Part shown: in pieces, positions 8,750 to 20,319 of the stretch
How positions within the stretch are numbered: the first letter of the stretch is position 1
How the letters are laid out: the number at the start of each line of letters is the position of its first letter
Assembly (NCBI RefSeq): GCF_014653115.1
Contig: NZ_BNAD01000003.1
Location: forward strand, 124,001 to 188,000
DNA: 64,000 nt
Reading direction: 5' to 3'
DNA from: Nocardioides flavus (ex Wang et al. 2016)
GTDB lineage: Bacteria; Actinomycetota; Actinomycetes; Propionibacteriales; Nocardioidaceae
The notes under the pieces: model-generated
Told to the model about the DNA's origin: nothing
Seen by the model: only the letters and a program-made list of their open reading frames with translations
The model's database searches: none
Translations under genes and position numbers: made by a program

Positions 8750-9517
8750 TCACACGTCGGCGCCGAGCCCGTCGTCCTCACCGGAGTCGTCGCCCTCGTC
8801 GTAGTGCAAGAAGTGGATGCCCTCCTCGACATCACCGTCGAAGGCGAGCCGGCCGCTCTCCATGACCAGGACGCGGTCGCACAGGTTGCGGACCGCACCG
8901 GGTGCGTGCGAGACGTAGAACATCGTCACGCCCGACTTCACGATCTCGTCCATGCGCTTCTTGCACTTGCGCTTGAACGGCCGGTCCCCGACCGCGAGGG
9001 CCTCGTCGGCGATGAAGATGTCGGCGTCGACGTTGACCGCCACCGAGAACCCGAGCCGTGCCTTCATGCCGGAGCTGTAGTAGGCGACGTCGGTGTCGAG
9101 GAACTTGCCGAGGTCGGCGAAGTCGACGATCTCGTCGAACTTGCGGTCGGTCTCGGCCCGGGACATCCCGAGGATCGCGGCGTTGAGGTAGAGGTTCTCC
9201 CGCCCACTCAGGTTGTTGTCGAAGCCGGTGCCCGTGGCGATCAGGCCGGCGATCCGCCCTCGGGTCATCACCGACCCGGAGTCGGGACGCATGACGCCAC
9301 TGATCAGCTTGAGCAGGGTCGACTTGCCGGAGCCGTTGAGACCCATCAGGCCGACGGACTCCCCCGCGCTGACGGTGAAGCTGACGTCGTCGACGGCGTT
9401 GAAGGTGTCGTGGGTCTTGCGCCCCCGGGCCTTGGCGAGCACGGTCTGCTTGAGGGAGCGCTGGTAGGACAGCGTGAAGGACTTGGTGGCGTTCTCCACC
9501 TGGATCATGGTCGTCAT
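8750..9517 (-). CDS. ABC transporter ATPase for polysaccharide (galactan) export, Wzt/RfbE type
   Basis: The nucleotide-binding subunit that powers export of a lipid-linked glycan across the membrane. It is 255 residues with Walker A GLNGSGKST (about residues 59-67), signature YYSSGMKARL, Walker B IFIADEAL and the switch histidine in YVSHAPGAV. It ends shortly after the ATPase core, so it lacks the extra C-terminal carbohydrate-binding domain of some Wzt proteins and resembles mycobacterial Rv3781. The ATG overlaps the permease stop (TGATG arrangement), so the two are coupled. The surrounding glf and glfT2 genes point to a galactan substrate. Confidence 0.9.
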   Translation of the reverse strand: MTTMIQVENATKSFTLSYQRSLKQTVLAKARGRKTHDTFNAVDDVSFTVSAGESVGLMGLNGSGKSTLLKLISGVMRPDSGSVMTRGRIAGLIATGTGFDNNLSGRENLYLNAAILGMSRAETDRKFDEIVDFADLGKFLDTDVAYYSSGMKARLGFSVAVNVDADIFIADEALAVGDRPFKRKCKKRMDEIVKSGVTMFYVSHAPGAVRNLCDRVLVMESGRLAFDGDVEEGIHFLHYDEGDDSGEDDGLGADV

Positions 9518-10425
9518 CACAGGCGCTCCGGGACCCGAGCCTCGAGCCGGGAGAAGACACGCTGGGCCAGCACGAGCAGCACGATGGAGATCGCCGTCAT
9601 GGTGAGCCCGCGGGCGAAGAGCTGGTCGGGCAGGTGCACGGCGGCCGTGACCTCCGGGTCGCTCGTGGTCCCGGTCCAGAAGCCGCGCTGGATCAGGAGC
9701 ACGGCCTCGGCCATCGGGTTGAGGAGGTAGTAGCCCGACCACGGGTCGCCGAAGCGGTCGTCCACCAGCGTGAACGGATACATCATCGGCACGCTGAAGG
9801 TCACGAACTGGGTGAGGGTCTGGGCGATCTTCCCGACGTCGCGCATGAAGACGTTGCCCACGCTGAAGAGCAGCCCGAGTGCCAGCCCGAGCGCGGCGGC
9901 GAGGGTGAAGCCGAGCAACGCCGCGGCCATCCCGACGAGGTCGGGGCGCCACCCGAGCAGCACGCAGGGCACCACGAGGATGATGAGCATCGGCACCGTG
10001 TGCCAGGCAGCGACGAGCATGCGCGCCACGGGGAACATCTCGCGGGGCACGGGCAGCTTGGTGATCAAGGACCGGTTCTGCACCAGCGACTGGGTGCCGC
10101 CGTTGAAGGTCTCGGTGAAGAAGTGCACGATCACCATGCCGGCGAAGAGATGGATCGCGAAGTTCTCCATCCCCGAGCCGCGACCGATCATCACCTGGAA
10201 CAGGAAGTAGAACATCGCGAACCGGATCGCCGGCTGCAGGTAGCTCCACAGCCAGCCGAGCACGGTGCCCTGGTAGCGCGACTTGATCGTGTTGCGCACC
10301 AGCATGCCCAGCAGGTAGCGGCGGCGTACGACCTCACGCAGGCCCGTCGCCGCCGGCGGCGCCAGCGGCAGGGCCTCCAGGTCCGCCTCCGCACGCCTGG
10401 CCGGACCTGAGGCTGTGGTGCTCAC
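9517..10425 (-). CDS. ABC-2 polysaccharide export permease, Wzm/RfbD type
   Basis: The membrane subunit partnering the downstream ATPase. The 302-residue protein has a cytoplasmic N-terminus, an LGMLVRNTIKSRYQGTVLGWLWSYLQP motif typical of ABC2 polysaccharide permeases, and about six transmembrane helices. It resembles Rv3783 of the mycobacterial arabinogalactan system. Start is GTG at 10425, only 7 bp after the glfT2 stop. The expected substrate is a polyprenyl-linked galactan made by the upstream enzymes. This is inferred from context; the permease sequence does not itself reveal the cargo. Confidence 0.9.
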   Translation of the reverse strand: MSTTASGPARRAEADLEALPLAPPAATGLREVVRRRYLLGMLVRNTIKSRYQGTVLGWLWSYLQPAIRFAMFYFLFQVMIGRGSGMENFAIHLFAGMVIVHFFTETFNGGTQSLVQNRSLITKLPVPREMFPVARMLVAAWHTVPMLIILVVPCVLLGWRPDLVGMAAALLGFTLAAALGLALGLLFSVGNVFMRDVGKIAQTLTQFVTFSVPMMYPFTLVDDRFGDPWSGYYLLNPMAEAVLLIQRGFWTGTTSDPEVTAAVHLPDQLFARGLTMTAISIVLLVLAQRVFSRLEARVPERL

Positions 10426-10432
10426 GCGCGGC

Positions 10433-13692
<3,260 letters not shown>

Positions 13693-14607
13693 CTATCGAG
13701 GGGGACGGGCCGAGTCGGTCAGGCGCCGCATGCCCCGTGCCGACGCCATGGCACGGATCACGTTGCGTGCCTCGGCGCGACCGCCGCGGACGGGGCTGAG
13801 CAGCACGACGACGAGGGCGATCAGCCACGGCTTGAGCCGCACGAGGGGGTTCTCCCCGTGGCGCAGGTGCACCACGAAGAGGTTGCGATACATGTAGAAG
13901 CCCTTCCAGCCGGCCAGGTCGTGCTGCTGGTTGAACTCCAGCTGCCGCACGAGCACCGCGTCGCGCACCGCCCAGATGCGCCGTCCGGCCCGGCGGGCGC
14001 GCACGGCGTACTCGGCGTCGTCGAAGAAGATGAAGAACGCGGGATCGGGCAGGCCGATCTCGGTGACCACGTCGCGGCGCACCATGAAGCCCTCGAAGGC
14101 GACGTTCTGCACCTCGACCAGCTCCGGCATCGACGCGCGGTCGGCGTACGTGCTGTCGACGGTGGCTCGCTTGGGCCGGATCGCGAGCGGGTTGCGGAGG
14201 TCGAAGTCGACGGCGGCCTTCTCCACGAGCGCCCCGGAGCGGTCCTCGCGCACGGCGATCAGGCAGTCGGCGTCGACGCCCATCATCACCTCCAGGCAGT
14301 CGGGGGCCGGGACCACGTCGTCGTCCATCAGCCACACGCGGTCCCAGCCCGCGTCGTACGCCGCCCGCACGCCGCGGTGGAAGCCGCCGGCACCTCCGAG
14401 GTTGTCCTGGGTGATGACCTGCAGGGGCAGGTCGGTGCGTGCGGCGAGCACCTCGCCGGTGCGGTCGGTGCTCGCGTTGTCGACCACGACGACCGCGTCG
14501 GGGCGTCGGGTCTGGGCCGCGAGGCCGTCGAGCATCCCCACCAGCAGGTCGGCGCGGTTGTGGGTCACGACGACGACCGCGACCGTCTCGCGCAGGCCCT
14601 CGCTCAC
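13693..14607 (-). CDS. Family 2 glycosyltransferase, GlfT1-like
   Basis: Probably starts or primes galactofuranose chain growth on the lipid-linked acceptor. The 304-residue GT2 domain shows VVVVTHNRADLL, VVVDNASTDRTG, the LGGAGGFHRG block, LMDDDVVPAP (nucleotide-sugar and metal site) and FFIFFDDAEYAVRARRAG. The last is the second acidic motif typical of rhamnosyl and galactofuranosyl transferases. A hydrophobic helix near residues 255-270 may tether it to the membrane. The GTG start overlaps the upstream GT2 stop. Its resemblance to mycobacterial GlfT1 (Rv3782) and its position before glf support the assignment, but the acceptor is not determined. Confidence 0.82.
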   Translation of the reverse strand: MSEGLRETVAVVVVTHNRADLLVGMLDGLAAQTRRPDAVVVVDNASTDRTGEVLAARTDLPLQVITQDNLGGAGGFHRGVRAAYDAGWDRVWLMDDDVVPAPDCLEVMMGVDADCLIAVREDRSGALVEKAAVDFDLRNPLAIRPKRATVDSTYADRASMPELVEVQNVAFEGFMVRRDVVTEIGLPDPAFFIFFDDAEYAVRARRAGRRIWAVRDAVLVRQLEFNQQHDLAGWKGFYMYRNLFVVHLRHGENPLVRLKPWLIALVVVLLSPVRGGRAEARNVIRAMASARGMRRLTDSARPPR

Positions 14608-15542
14608 CGGAGGAACCTCCGGTGGCCGTCGAAGTCCCCCGCGATGCCGGCACGCATGGCGCCGACGCTCAGACGCAGCCGGGACAGGCTGGGCCGGGTG
14701 AAGGTGTAGAACCAGGCGGTCTTGACCACGAAGGCGAGCGCGTGCAGCGGGCCGCGGTAGTCACGGAGGTTGACCAGGTTGTTGCGGGCCATGCAGTAGT
14801 GCTTGAGGTCGCTGGGCGAGTCGTTGTAGGTGGTGCGGCCGAACATCATCGGGGTGCCGAGGTTGCCGACGCTCGGGTGCCGCACGGTGGCGGTGACGAC
14901 CGTGGCGACCCGGGCGCCCGCCTCCTCGGCGCGCAGCCGGTACTCGTGGTCGTCGCCCCAGATGAAGAACTCCTCGCGCGGGAGCCCGATGCGGTCGACG
15001 AGCTCCTTGGTGACGAGCACCCCGTTGAACGGGATGACGATCCCGTCGATGCGGTCCTGGCGCGCGGCGCGACGCACGTCGTCGACGGCGTGCACCACGC
15101 GGGTGCCGCCCGGGAGCCGGATCGGGAAGACGAGCCGGTCGGGGTCGGCCTCGTCGACGACCAGCGGACCCCAGAAGTCGAGGTTGTCGGTCTCGAGCAG
15201 CAGCTGGTCGAGGCAGTCGACGTCCGGCAGTCCGTCGTCGTCCATCAGCCAGACCAGGTCGGCACCGCGGTCGATGGCCCAGGCGAGACCGTCGTGGAAG
15301 CCGCCGGCACCCCCGCGGTTGGTCGCCAGCGTGCGCCCGGCGAGCGGGACCTCACCGGTGGTGGGACGGCCCGCGAGCCACTCCCCCGTCCCGTCGGACG
15401 ACGCGTTGTCGACCACGAGCACCTCGGCGAGGCCGTCGATCTCGCCGAGGCGGGCGACGAGCTTCTCCAGCAGCGGCAGGCGGTTGAAGGTGACCACGAC
15501 CGCGACGATGCGAGGCAGGGGTCCGGTGGTCACGGCGTACAC
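14604..15542 (-). CDS. Family 2 glycosyltransferase of the galactan operon
   Basis: A second GT2 enzyme, 312 residues: VVVTFNRLPLLEKL, VLVVDNASSDGTGEW, NRGGAGGFHDGL, LMDDDGLPD and EEFFIWGDDHEYRLRAEEAG. The WGDDHEY motif and LGTPMMFGRTTYNDSPSD block differ from the neighbouring GT2, so this is not a simple duplication. It might add the linker sugar (a rhamnosyltransferase such as WbbL does this in mycobacteria) or the first galactofuranose. GTG at 15542 is used; a second GTG lies three codons inside. It starts 22 bp after the LCP ligase and overlaps the next gene by 4 bp. Confidence 0.8.
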   Translation of the reverse strand: MYAVTTGPLPRIVAVVVTFNRLPLLEKLVARLGEIDGLAEVLVVDNASSDGTGEWLAGRPTTGEVPLAGRTLATNRGGAGGFHDGLAWAIDRGADLVWLMDDDGLPDVDCLDQLLLETDNLDFWGPLVVDEADPDRLVFPIRLPGGTRVVHAVDDVRRAARQDRIDGIVIPFNGVLVTKELVDRIGLPREEFFIWGDDHEYRLRAEEAGARVATVVTATVRHPSVGNLGTPMMFGRTTYNDSPSDLKHYCMARNNLVNLRDYRGPLHALAFVVKTAWFYTFTRPSLSRLRLSVGAMRAGIAGDFDGHRRFLR

Positions 15543-15564
15543 ACTAGGGGCGAGGTCGCGGCCG

Positions 15565-17121
15565 CTAGCAAACCGCGCCGAGGTCCTCCGACTGGTTGGC
15601 GGCGTACCCCGTGGAGAGCGAGCCCAGCGAGCCGCCGGTGACCGCGGGAGGGGCCGCGGGCGCGGCCGGGGCGGCGGGCTCCGCCGGGGTGGCGGGTGCG
15701 GCCGGGGCGGCCGCGTCGTCAGACGGCTCGGCGGCCTCCTCGGCGGCAGGCGCCTCGGCCGCCGGCTCGGGAGCCGCCTCGGCCGTGCCGGCGGGCTTGC
15801 GACCCTCGGCCTTCGCGATCGCGGCTGCGACCTTGGCGTGGACGAGCTCGATGTCGGGGTCGGCCGTGTTGATCATCGGCGGCACGAGCGAGAGCGTCGC
15901 GATCTTCTGGCCCTTCGCCTTCAGCGCCAGGTCGACGAAGCGGTCGACCTCGCCGCGCGGGACGTCGGTGGAGACCATCGCCGAGCTGGCCGCGGCGATC
16001 TCCTGGAAGTTGGCGAGGGCCGTCTGCGGGCTGACCTGCTGGAGCATCGCGCTCATCACGCACTTCTGCCGGGCCATGCGCGAGTAGTCGTCGGAGCCCT
16101 CGCGCGCCCGGGCGAACCAGAGGGTGTCGTGCCCGCCGAGGGTGCGCACGCCCGGCTGGATGTAGTGGAAGTGCTTCTCGTGCGGGAGGCCGACCGGGAT
16201 GGGCTGGCGCACGTTGAGCTCCACGCCGCCGACGGCGTCGACCAGGTCCTTGAAGCCCTCGAGGTTGACCATCGCCCAGTAGTTGATGTCGAGGCCGGTG
16301 ATGCCCTCGACCCCGGCGACCGTCGCGTCGACGCCGGGGTTCTTCGAGCCCTCGAAGAGCTCGGCGTTGTCGAGGGCCCACGTGGCGAGACCGTTGAGGT
16401 ACATCCCCTCCTCGTCGAAGCCGTCGGGGAACTGCTCGGCCATCACCGATCCCTCGGCGAAGGGGAAGTTCTGCATGTTGCGCGGCAGCGAGATGAGCAC
16501 GGTCTTCCCCGTCTCGGCGTCGATGCTCGCGACCGTCATCGAGTCCGGGCGCAGGCCCCAGCGTCCGGCACCGGAGTCGCCGCCCATCAGCAGCACGTTG
16601 TAGCGCCCGTGGCTGGCGTCGACCGCGGAGCCGTTGCCGAACATCGTGATCATGAAGTCGCGCTGCACCCCGACGACGTGCGCGCCGAAGAGCAGCGCAC
16701 CGGCGACGCTGAAGCACAGGAAGCCGTTGACGCCGACCACGGCGAGGCGGTGCTGGCGCTGCAGCGTCAGCGGCTGGCCCAGGCGCCAGGCGTCCACGAA
16801 GAGGTAGGCCCACCCGATCGCCAGCGCGATCAGGCCCAGGCGCAGGACCTGGAGCAGGGCGGTGTTGGTGCCCGCCCAGAAGGCGACGCCGTTCCAGACG
16901 TACGACACCACGACGGCGAGCAGGCCGACGACGAGCAGCGAGAGCCACGTCCACACAGCGATGCGACCCACCCGGCGACGGCCGGAGACGAGCTGCGCGG
17001 ACCCCGGGAGGACGAGCGTCATGAGCATCAGCGTCACCGCGCGACGGAACCGGACGCGCTGGGCGCGGTCGAGCGTGGTGAACCGCGGCTGCGCGGACCC
17101 GGGGGGCGGGACGGGCGGCAT
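15565..17121 (-). CDS. LytR-CpsA-Psr (LCP) glycopolymer ligase with four N-terminal membrane helices
   Basis: LCP enzymes move a polyprenyl-linked glycopolymer onto peptidoglycan on the outer face of the membrane. The start at ATG 17121 (GAGAGG upstream) gives 518 residues. About four hydrophobic helices lie within residues 27-140. The LCP domain (about residues 165-395) contains NVLLMGGDSG, GLRPDSMTVASID, ISLPRNMQNFP and DYSRMARQ. An Ala/Pro/Glu-rich low-complexity tail follows, ending in Cys. As first gene of the galactan operon it is the likely galactan-to-peptidoglycan ligase, as Lcp1 is in mycobacteria. Four helices rather than one is the unusual feature. Confidence 0.9.
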   Translation of the reverse strand: MPPVPPPGSAQPRFTTLDRAQRVRFRRAVTLMLMTLVLPGSAQLVSGRRRVGRIAVWTWLSLLVVGLLAVVVSYVWNGVAFWAGTNTALLQVLRLGLIALAIGWAYLFVDAWRLGQPLTLQRQHRLAVVGVNGFLCFSVAGALLFGAHVVGVQRDFMITMFGNGSAVDASHGRYNVLLMGGDSGAGRWGLRPDSMTVASIDAETGKTVLISLPRNMQNFPFAEGSVMAEQFPDGFDEEGMYLNGLATWALDNAELFEGSKNPGVDATVAGVEGITGLDINYWAMVNLEGFKDLVDAVGGVELNVRQPIPVGLPHEKHFHYIQPGVRTLGGHDTLWFARAREGSDDYSRMARQKCVMSAMLQQVSPQTALANFQEIAAASSAMVSTDVPRGEVDRFVDLALKAKGQKIATLSLVPPMINTADPDIELVHAKVAAAIAKAEGRKPAGTAEAAPEPAAEAPAAEEAAEPSDDAAAPAAPATPAEPAAPAAPAAPPAVTGGSLGSLSTGYAANQSEDLGAVC

Positions 17122-17158
17122 CGGGGGGCCTCTCTGCTGGGGGAAGTCAGCCCGCCCA

Positions 17159-17175
17159 GTATCACCAGTCACACC
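17159..17175 (-). promoter_or_regulatory. Putative promoter/regulatory element of the galactan operon
   Basis: Read on the minus strand, the stretch upstream of the LCP start contains GTGTGACTGGTGATACTGG, about 45 bp before the ATG. GATACT could serve as a -10 element. The 12-mer shared with the amidase upstream region lies within it. No clear -35 is visible. Confidence 0.35.
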
Positions 17176-17215
17176 CGCCCCAGCCGCCCGCGACGCGCCG
17201 GGACGGGCAGGTGGC

Positions 17216-17731
17216 CTACGCCTCGCGCCCCTGGTCGATCTCGGCCTTGCGCGCCAGCCGGTGGGCGCGGCGGATCTCCGCCTCGCGCCGCCGGCGTACG
17301 TCCGCCTCCGTCTCGGTCTCCAGCGGCGGCACCGGCCGCGGGTGGCCCTCCTCGTCGATCGCGACGAAGACGAAGTAGGCGCTGGCGACGTGCACCGGTT
17401 CGTCACTCGCGTTGCCCCAGGGCTGCGCCTCGACCCGCACCCCGATCTCCATCGAGGACGTGCCGGCCCAGTTGACCTGGGCGTAGGTCTTGATGATGTC
17501 GCCGACGTGCACCGGTGCCAGGAAGGTCATCTCGTCCATCGCCGCGGTGACCGCCGGGCCACCGCTGTGACGGTGCGCGACCGCCCCGGCCGTCGAGTCG
17601 GCGAGCTTCATGATCTCCCCGCCGTGCACGTTGCCCAGCAGGTTGGCCTCGCTCGAGTGGGCCATGATCCCGAGGCTGACCCGGCTGTAGGACGTGGGAC
17701 GCGCCGTGGTCGCCTCGCTGCGCTCGGTCAT
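17216..17731 (-). CDS. Hotdog-fold acyl-CoA thioesterase
   Basis: Hydrolyses acyl-CoA to free acid and CoA. It is a YciA/BFIT-type hotdog protein of 171 residues from ATG 17731. The segment NLLGNVHGGEIMKLADSTAGAVAHRHSGG holds the conserved helix with the catalytic acidic residue (LAD). It is followed by AMDEMTFLAPVHVGDIIKTYAQVNW and a charged C-terminal tail. An alternative ATG at 17758 would add nine residues and overlap the start codon of the divergent LCP gene; conserved sequence begins only after residue 15 or so, so the shorter form is preferred. Chain-length preference cannot be read. Confidence 0.85.
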   Translation of the reverse strand: MTERSEATTARPTSYSRVSLGIMAHSSEANLLGNVHGGEIMKLADSTAGAVAHRHSGGPAVTAAMDEMTFLAPVHVGDIIKTYAQVNWAGTSSMEIGVRVEAQPWGNASDEPVHVASAYFVFVAIDEEGHPRPVPPLETETEADVRRRREAEIRRAHRLARKAEIDQGREA

Positions 17732-17756
17732 GCCCGGCACGGTAGCGTCATCGGTC

Positions 17757-18968
17757 ATGACTGACCGTCCGCAGGGCTCCGGGGTGCCCGAGAAGGGAAC
17801 GCCCGAGTACGACTGGCTCTACGGGAGCCGGTCGCAGTCGCCGCCGGACGACGCCACCCAGCGCGTCGAGGCGCAGCAGGCGCCCGGGGCCGGGCGCCCC
17901 GACGAGACCCGGGTCATGCCGGTGGCCCGCCGCGAGGCGCGCGGATCGGGCGGCCAGCCGCCGCGCACCGGTCGTACGGCTGCCGCCGCGCCGCCGCCGC
18001 GGCCGAAGAAGCGGCGCTGGCGTCCGCGGTTCCGGCTCGGGCTCATCCCGCTGCTGCTCCTGCTGGTCCTGGTCTACCTCGCCGGCGTGCCGCTCTACCA
18101 CTGGACGAAGATCGACAAGGTCGACGCGGCGCCGTCCGGCGACCGTCCGGGCGACCAGCCCGGCACCAACTACCTCATCGTCGGCTCCGACAAGGCCGAC
18201 GACCTCTCCGACGAGCAGCGCAAGGTGCTCCAGACCGGCGAGCGCGGCGGCACCAACACCGACACGATCATCGTGCTGCACACCGGCTCGGGCGGACGCA
18301 CCATGATGTCGATCCCCCGCGACACCCTCGCCGAGATCCCCGGCAACGGCACCCAGATGATCAACTCCGCCTTCGCCATCGACGGCGCGCCGCTGCTGGT
18401 GGCGAGCGTGGAGCGGCTGACCGGGATCCACATCGACCACTACGTCGAGCTCGGCTTCGGCAGCGTGATCAACACCGTCGACGCCTTCGGCGGGGTCGAG
18501 ATCTGCCCCAAGCAGGACATGAAGGACCCCCGCGCCCGCCTCGACATCGAGAAGGGCTGCCAGCAGGTCGACGGCCTCACCGCGCTGGGCTACTCCCGCT
18601 CGCGCTACGTCACCGCGCTCAGCGACCTCGACCGGGTCGCCCGCCAGCGCGAGGTGATCAGCGCGCTCGGCGACGAGGCGCTCACGCCGTGGACCTTCGT
18701 CAACCCCGTGCGCTACTGGCGGATCAACGACGCCGCCTCCGGCGCGATCCGCGTCGACGAGGAGATGAACCCTGTCGACCTGGGCCGCTTCGCGCTGGCG
18801 ATGACGGGCGAGAGCCAGACCTGCACCATGCCCAACCTCCCGGCCCCCAGCGACCCCAACCGGCTCGTCGCCGACCCGGACCGGGCACCCGCCCTCTTCC
18901 GGGCGATCATCAACGACGAGTCGGTGCCCCGGCGCGCCTGCACGCCGACGGGCCGCGTGCGTCCGTAG
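17757..18968 (+). CDS. LytR-CpsA-Psr family protein, single-pass
   Basis: A second LCP enzyme, 403 residues. A long disordered Arg/Pro/Ala-rich cytoplasmic region (residues 1-93) is followed by one membrane helix (about 94-115, IPLLLLLVLVYLAGVPLYHW). The extracytoplasmic LCP domain contains TNYLIVGSDK, TNTDTIIVLHTG, MSIPRDTLAEIPG, INSAFAIDG and YSRSRYVTALSDLDRVARQREVI. The Arg and Asp residues that bind the pyrophosphate substrate in this family are present. It is not part of the galactan operon and may attach a different polymer such as a teichoic or teichuronic acid. Confidence 0.9.
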   Translation: MTDRPQGSGVPEKGTPEYDWLYGSRSQSPPDDATQRVEAQQAPGAGRPDETRVMPVARREARGSGGQPPRTGRTAAAAPPPRPKKRRWRPRFRLGLIPLLLLLVLVYLAGVPLYHWTKIDKVDAAPSGDRPGDQPGTNYLIVGSDKADDLSDEQRKVLQTGERGGTNTDTIIVLHTGSGGRTMMSIPRDTLAEIPGNGTQMINSAFAIDGAPLLVASVERLTGIHIDHYVELGFGSVINTVDAFGGVEICPKQDMKDPRARLDIEKGCQQVDGLTALGYSRSRYVTALSDLDRVARQREVISALGDEALTPWTFVNPVRYWRINDAASGAIRVDEEMNPVDLGRFALAMTGESQTCTMPNLPAPSDPNRLVADPDRAPALFRAIINDESVPRRACTPTGRVRP

Positions 18969-19000
18969 GGGACCTCGCAGGACGCGCGGCCCAAGGGTCG

Positions 19001-19034
19001 TCCCGGGGTGATCCCGGGGGTGATCCCGGGGTGT
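19001..19034. repeat. Three tandem G/C-rich 11-12 bp repeats
   Basis: Units TCCCGGGGTGA, TCCCGGGGGTGA and TCCCGGGGTGT follow each other directly, between the LCP stop and the PadR promoter. They could act as a terminator-like block for the LCP gene or as a binding array. Nothing decides between these. Confidence 0.6.
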
Positions 19035-19069
19035 TTCCTCCTTGCCCTGGCATGCCCTCGGGCGTACGC

Positions 19070-19085
19070 TCGCGATATATCGCGA
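19070..19085. promoter_or_regulatory. Perfect 16 bp palindrome, likely PadR operator
   Basis: TCGCGATATATCGCGA is a perfect palindrome 52 bp upstream of the PadR start, in an otherwise GC-rich gap. It is directly followed by TACGTCAC. Its AT centre could overlap a -10 region, so binding would block transcription. PadR repressors typically bind such palindromes at their own promoters. Confidence 0.7.
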
Positions 19086-19136
19086 TACGTCACCGATAAG
19101 TCACGACGTACCGTCCACCAACCCGAGGGAGCAGAC

Positions 19137-19850
19137 ATGGGACACCACTGGCCCGGCGCCGACTGGCCCGGCAACGACGACGGATCCGACGGCGGCGAGC
19201 GGGACTACCGTCGCCCGCGGGGCGGCTCGGACTGGAGCGGGTGGGGACAGGCGTTCTCCACCGGCGGCCGCGGCCACCGCGCCGGCGGACCCCCGCCGTG
19301 GCTCGGCGAGATCTTCGGCTTCGCCACCGCCCCGCAGCGTCCGCAGCAGCGCGGCCCGCGGGTGCGTCGCGGCGACGTGCGCACCGCGATCATCGACGTC
19401 CTGCACCGCGCCCGGAAGGCCGACGAGCCGATCAACGGCTACCAGGTGATCCAGGAGATCGCGGAGCTCAGCCACGGGGAGTGGCGCCCCTCCCCCGGTT
19501 CGGTCTACCCGACCATCCAGCAGCTCCAGGACGAGCTCCTCGTCGAGTCCGACGACGAGCGCGGCCGGCGCACGATCCGGCTGAGCGACGCCGGCGTCGC
19601 CTGGGCCGAGGACAACGCCGATGAGCTCGCCGCGGTGTGGGCACCCTTCGCTCGCACCGAGCAGCCCGTCGCCGACCAGCCGTCCGGCCAGGCCGACATC
19701 AAGAGCGAGATCGGCCAGGTCGTCAGCGCGGTGTGGCAGCTCGCGACGCAGGGCTCGGACCAGCAGAAGAAGGCCGCCCTCGACGCGCTCGTCGACACCC
19801 GCCGCCGGCTCTACGGCATCCTCGCGGACGGACGGGACGGCGTGCGATGA
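19137..19850 (+). CDS. PadR-family transcriptional repressor
   Basis: A winged-helix repressor of 237 residues. A Gly/Trp/Arg-rich low-complexity N-terminus (1-75) precedes the PadR DNA-binding domain (about residues 80-160: VRTAIIDVLHRA, INGYQVIQEIAELSHGEWRPSPGSVYPTIQQLQDELLVES, RTIRLSDAG). A helical region follows and probably forms the dimer. The ATG has a GGGAG site upstream. The next gene starts within its stop codon (ATGA). Autoregulation through the palindrome at 19070 is likely. The inducing ligand is unknown. Confidence 0.9.
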   Translation: MGHHWPGADWPGNDDGSDGGERDYRRPRGGSDWSGWGQAFSTGGRGHRAGGPPPWLGEIFGFATAPQRPQQRGPRVRRGDVRTAIIDVLHRARKADEPINGYQVIQEIAELSHGEWRPSPGSVYPTIQQLQDELLVESDDERGRRTIRLSDAGVAWAEDNADELAAVWAPFARTEQPVADQPSGQADIKSEIGQVVSAVWQLATQGSDQQKKAALDALVDTRRRLYGILADGRDGVR

Positions 19851-20302
19851 GCCAGCCCGACCCGCGCATGCGCATCGCCGACAGCGACCGCGAGCGCGCC
19901 ATGGCCGACCTGGCCGGGCACTACGCCGAGGGGCGCCTGGACCACGAGGAGTACGACGAGCGGCTCGACGCGATCTGGACCGCACGCACCCGCGCCGACC
20001 TCGCCCTGCTGTTCAGCGACCTGCCGCGGCCGCAGGCGCCGCAGCCGAGCCGTGCCCCGGCGCGTGTGCCGCGACCGGCCGGGTCCCGCTCCCGGTTCCC
20101 GCTGCTGCCGATCGTCCTCGTGCTGCTGGCGCTCAGCGTGCTGACCGAGGCGCCGTTCTGGCTGCTCGTCATCCCGCTCGTCTGGTTCCGGGTGCGCCGG
20201 CGCCGGGCGAGCGGCCCTGCGGCGCACCGGCCGCAGGGCTGGTCGCACCAGTCGCACGGTCACACCGACTACCGCAGGCCGCGCGGCTCGCACGGCTGGT
20301 AG
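19847..20302 (+). CDS. DUF1707 (SHOCT-like) membrane protein
   Basis: A 151-residue protein with an N-terminal DUF1707 domain (MRIADSDRERAMADLAGHYAEGRLDHEEYDERLDAIWTART, residues 8-48). A Pro/Arg linker follows, then a hydrophobic segment (about 84-115) that forms one or two membrane helices, and a basic His-rich tail. DUF1707 proteins often accompany PadR or other stress regulators in actinobacteria; their biochemical role is unknown. The 4 bp overlap with padR indicates coupled translation and shared regulation. Confidence 0.85.
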   Translation: MSQPDPRMRIADSDRERAMADLAGHYAEGRLDHEEYDERLDAIWTARTRADLALLFSDLPRPQAPQPSRAPARVPRPAGSRSRFPLLPIVLVLLALSVLTEAPFWLLVIPLVWFRVRRRRASGPAAHRPQGWSHQSHGHTDYRRPRGSHGW

Positions 20303-20319
20303 TCGCCCGCCCGTCTCGC

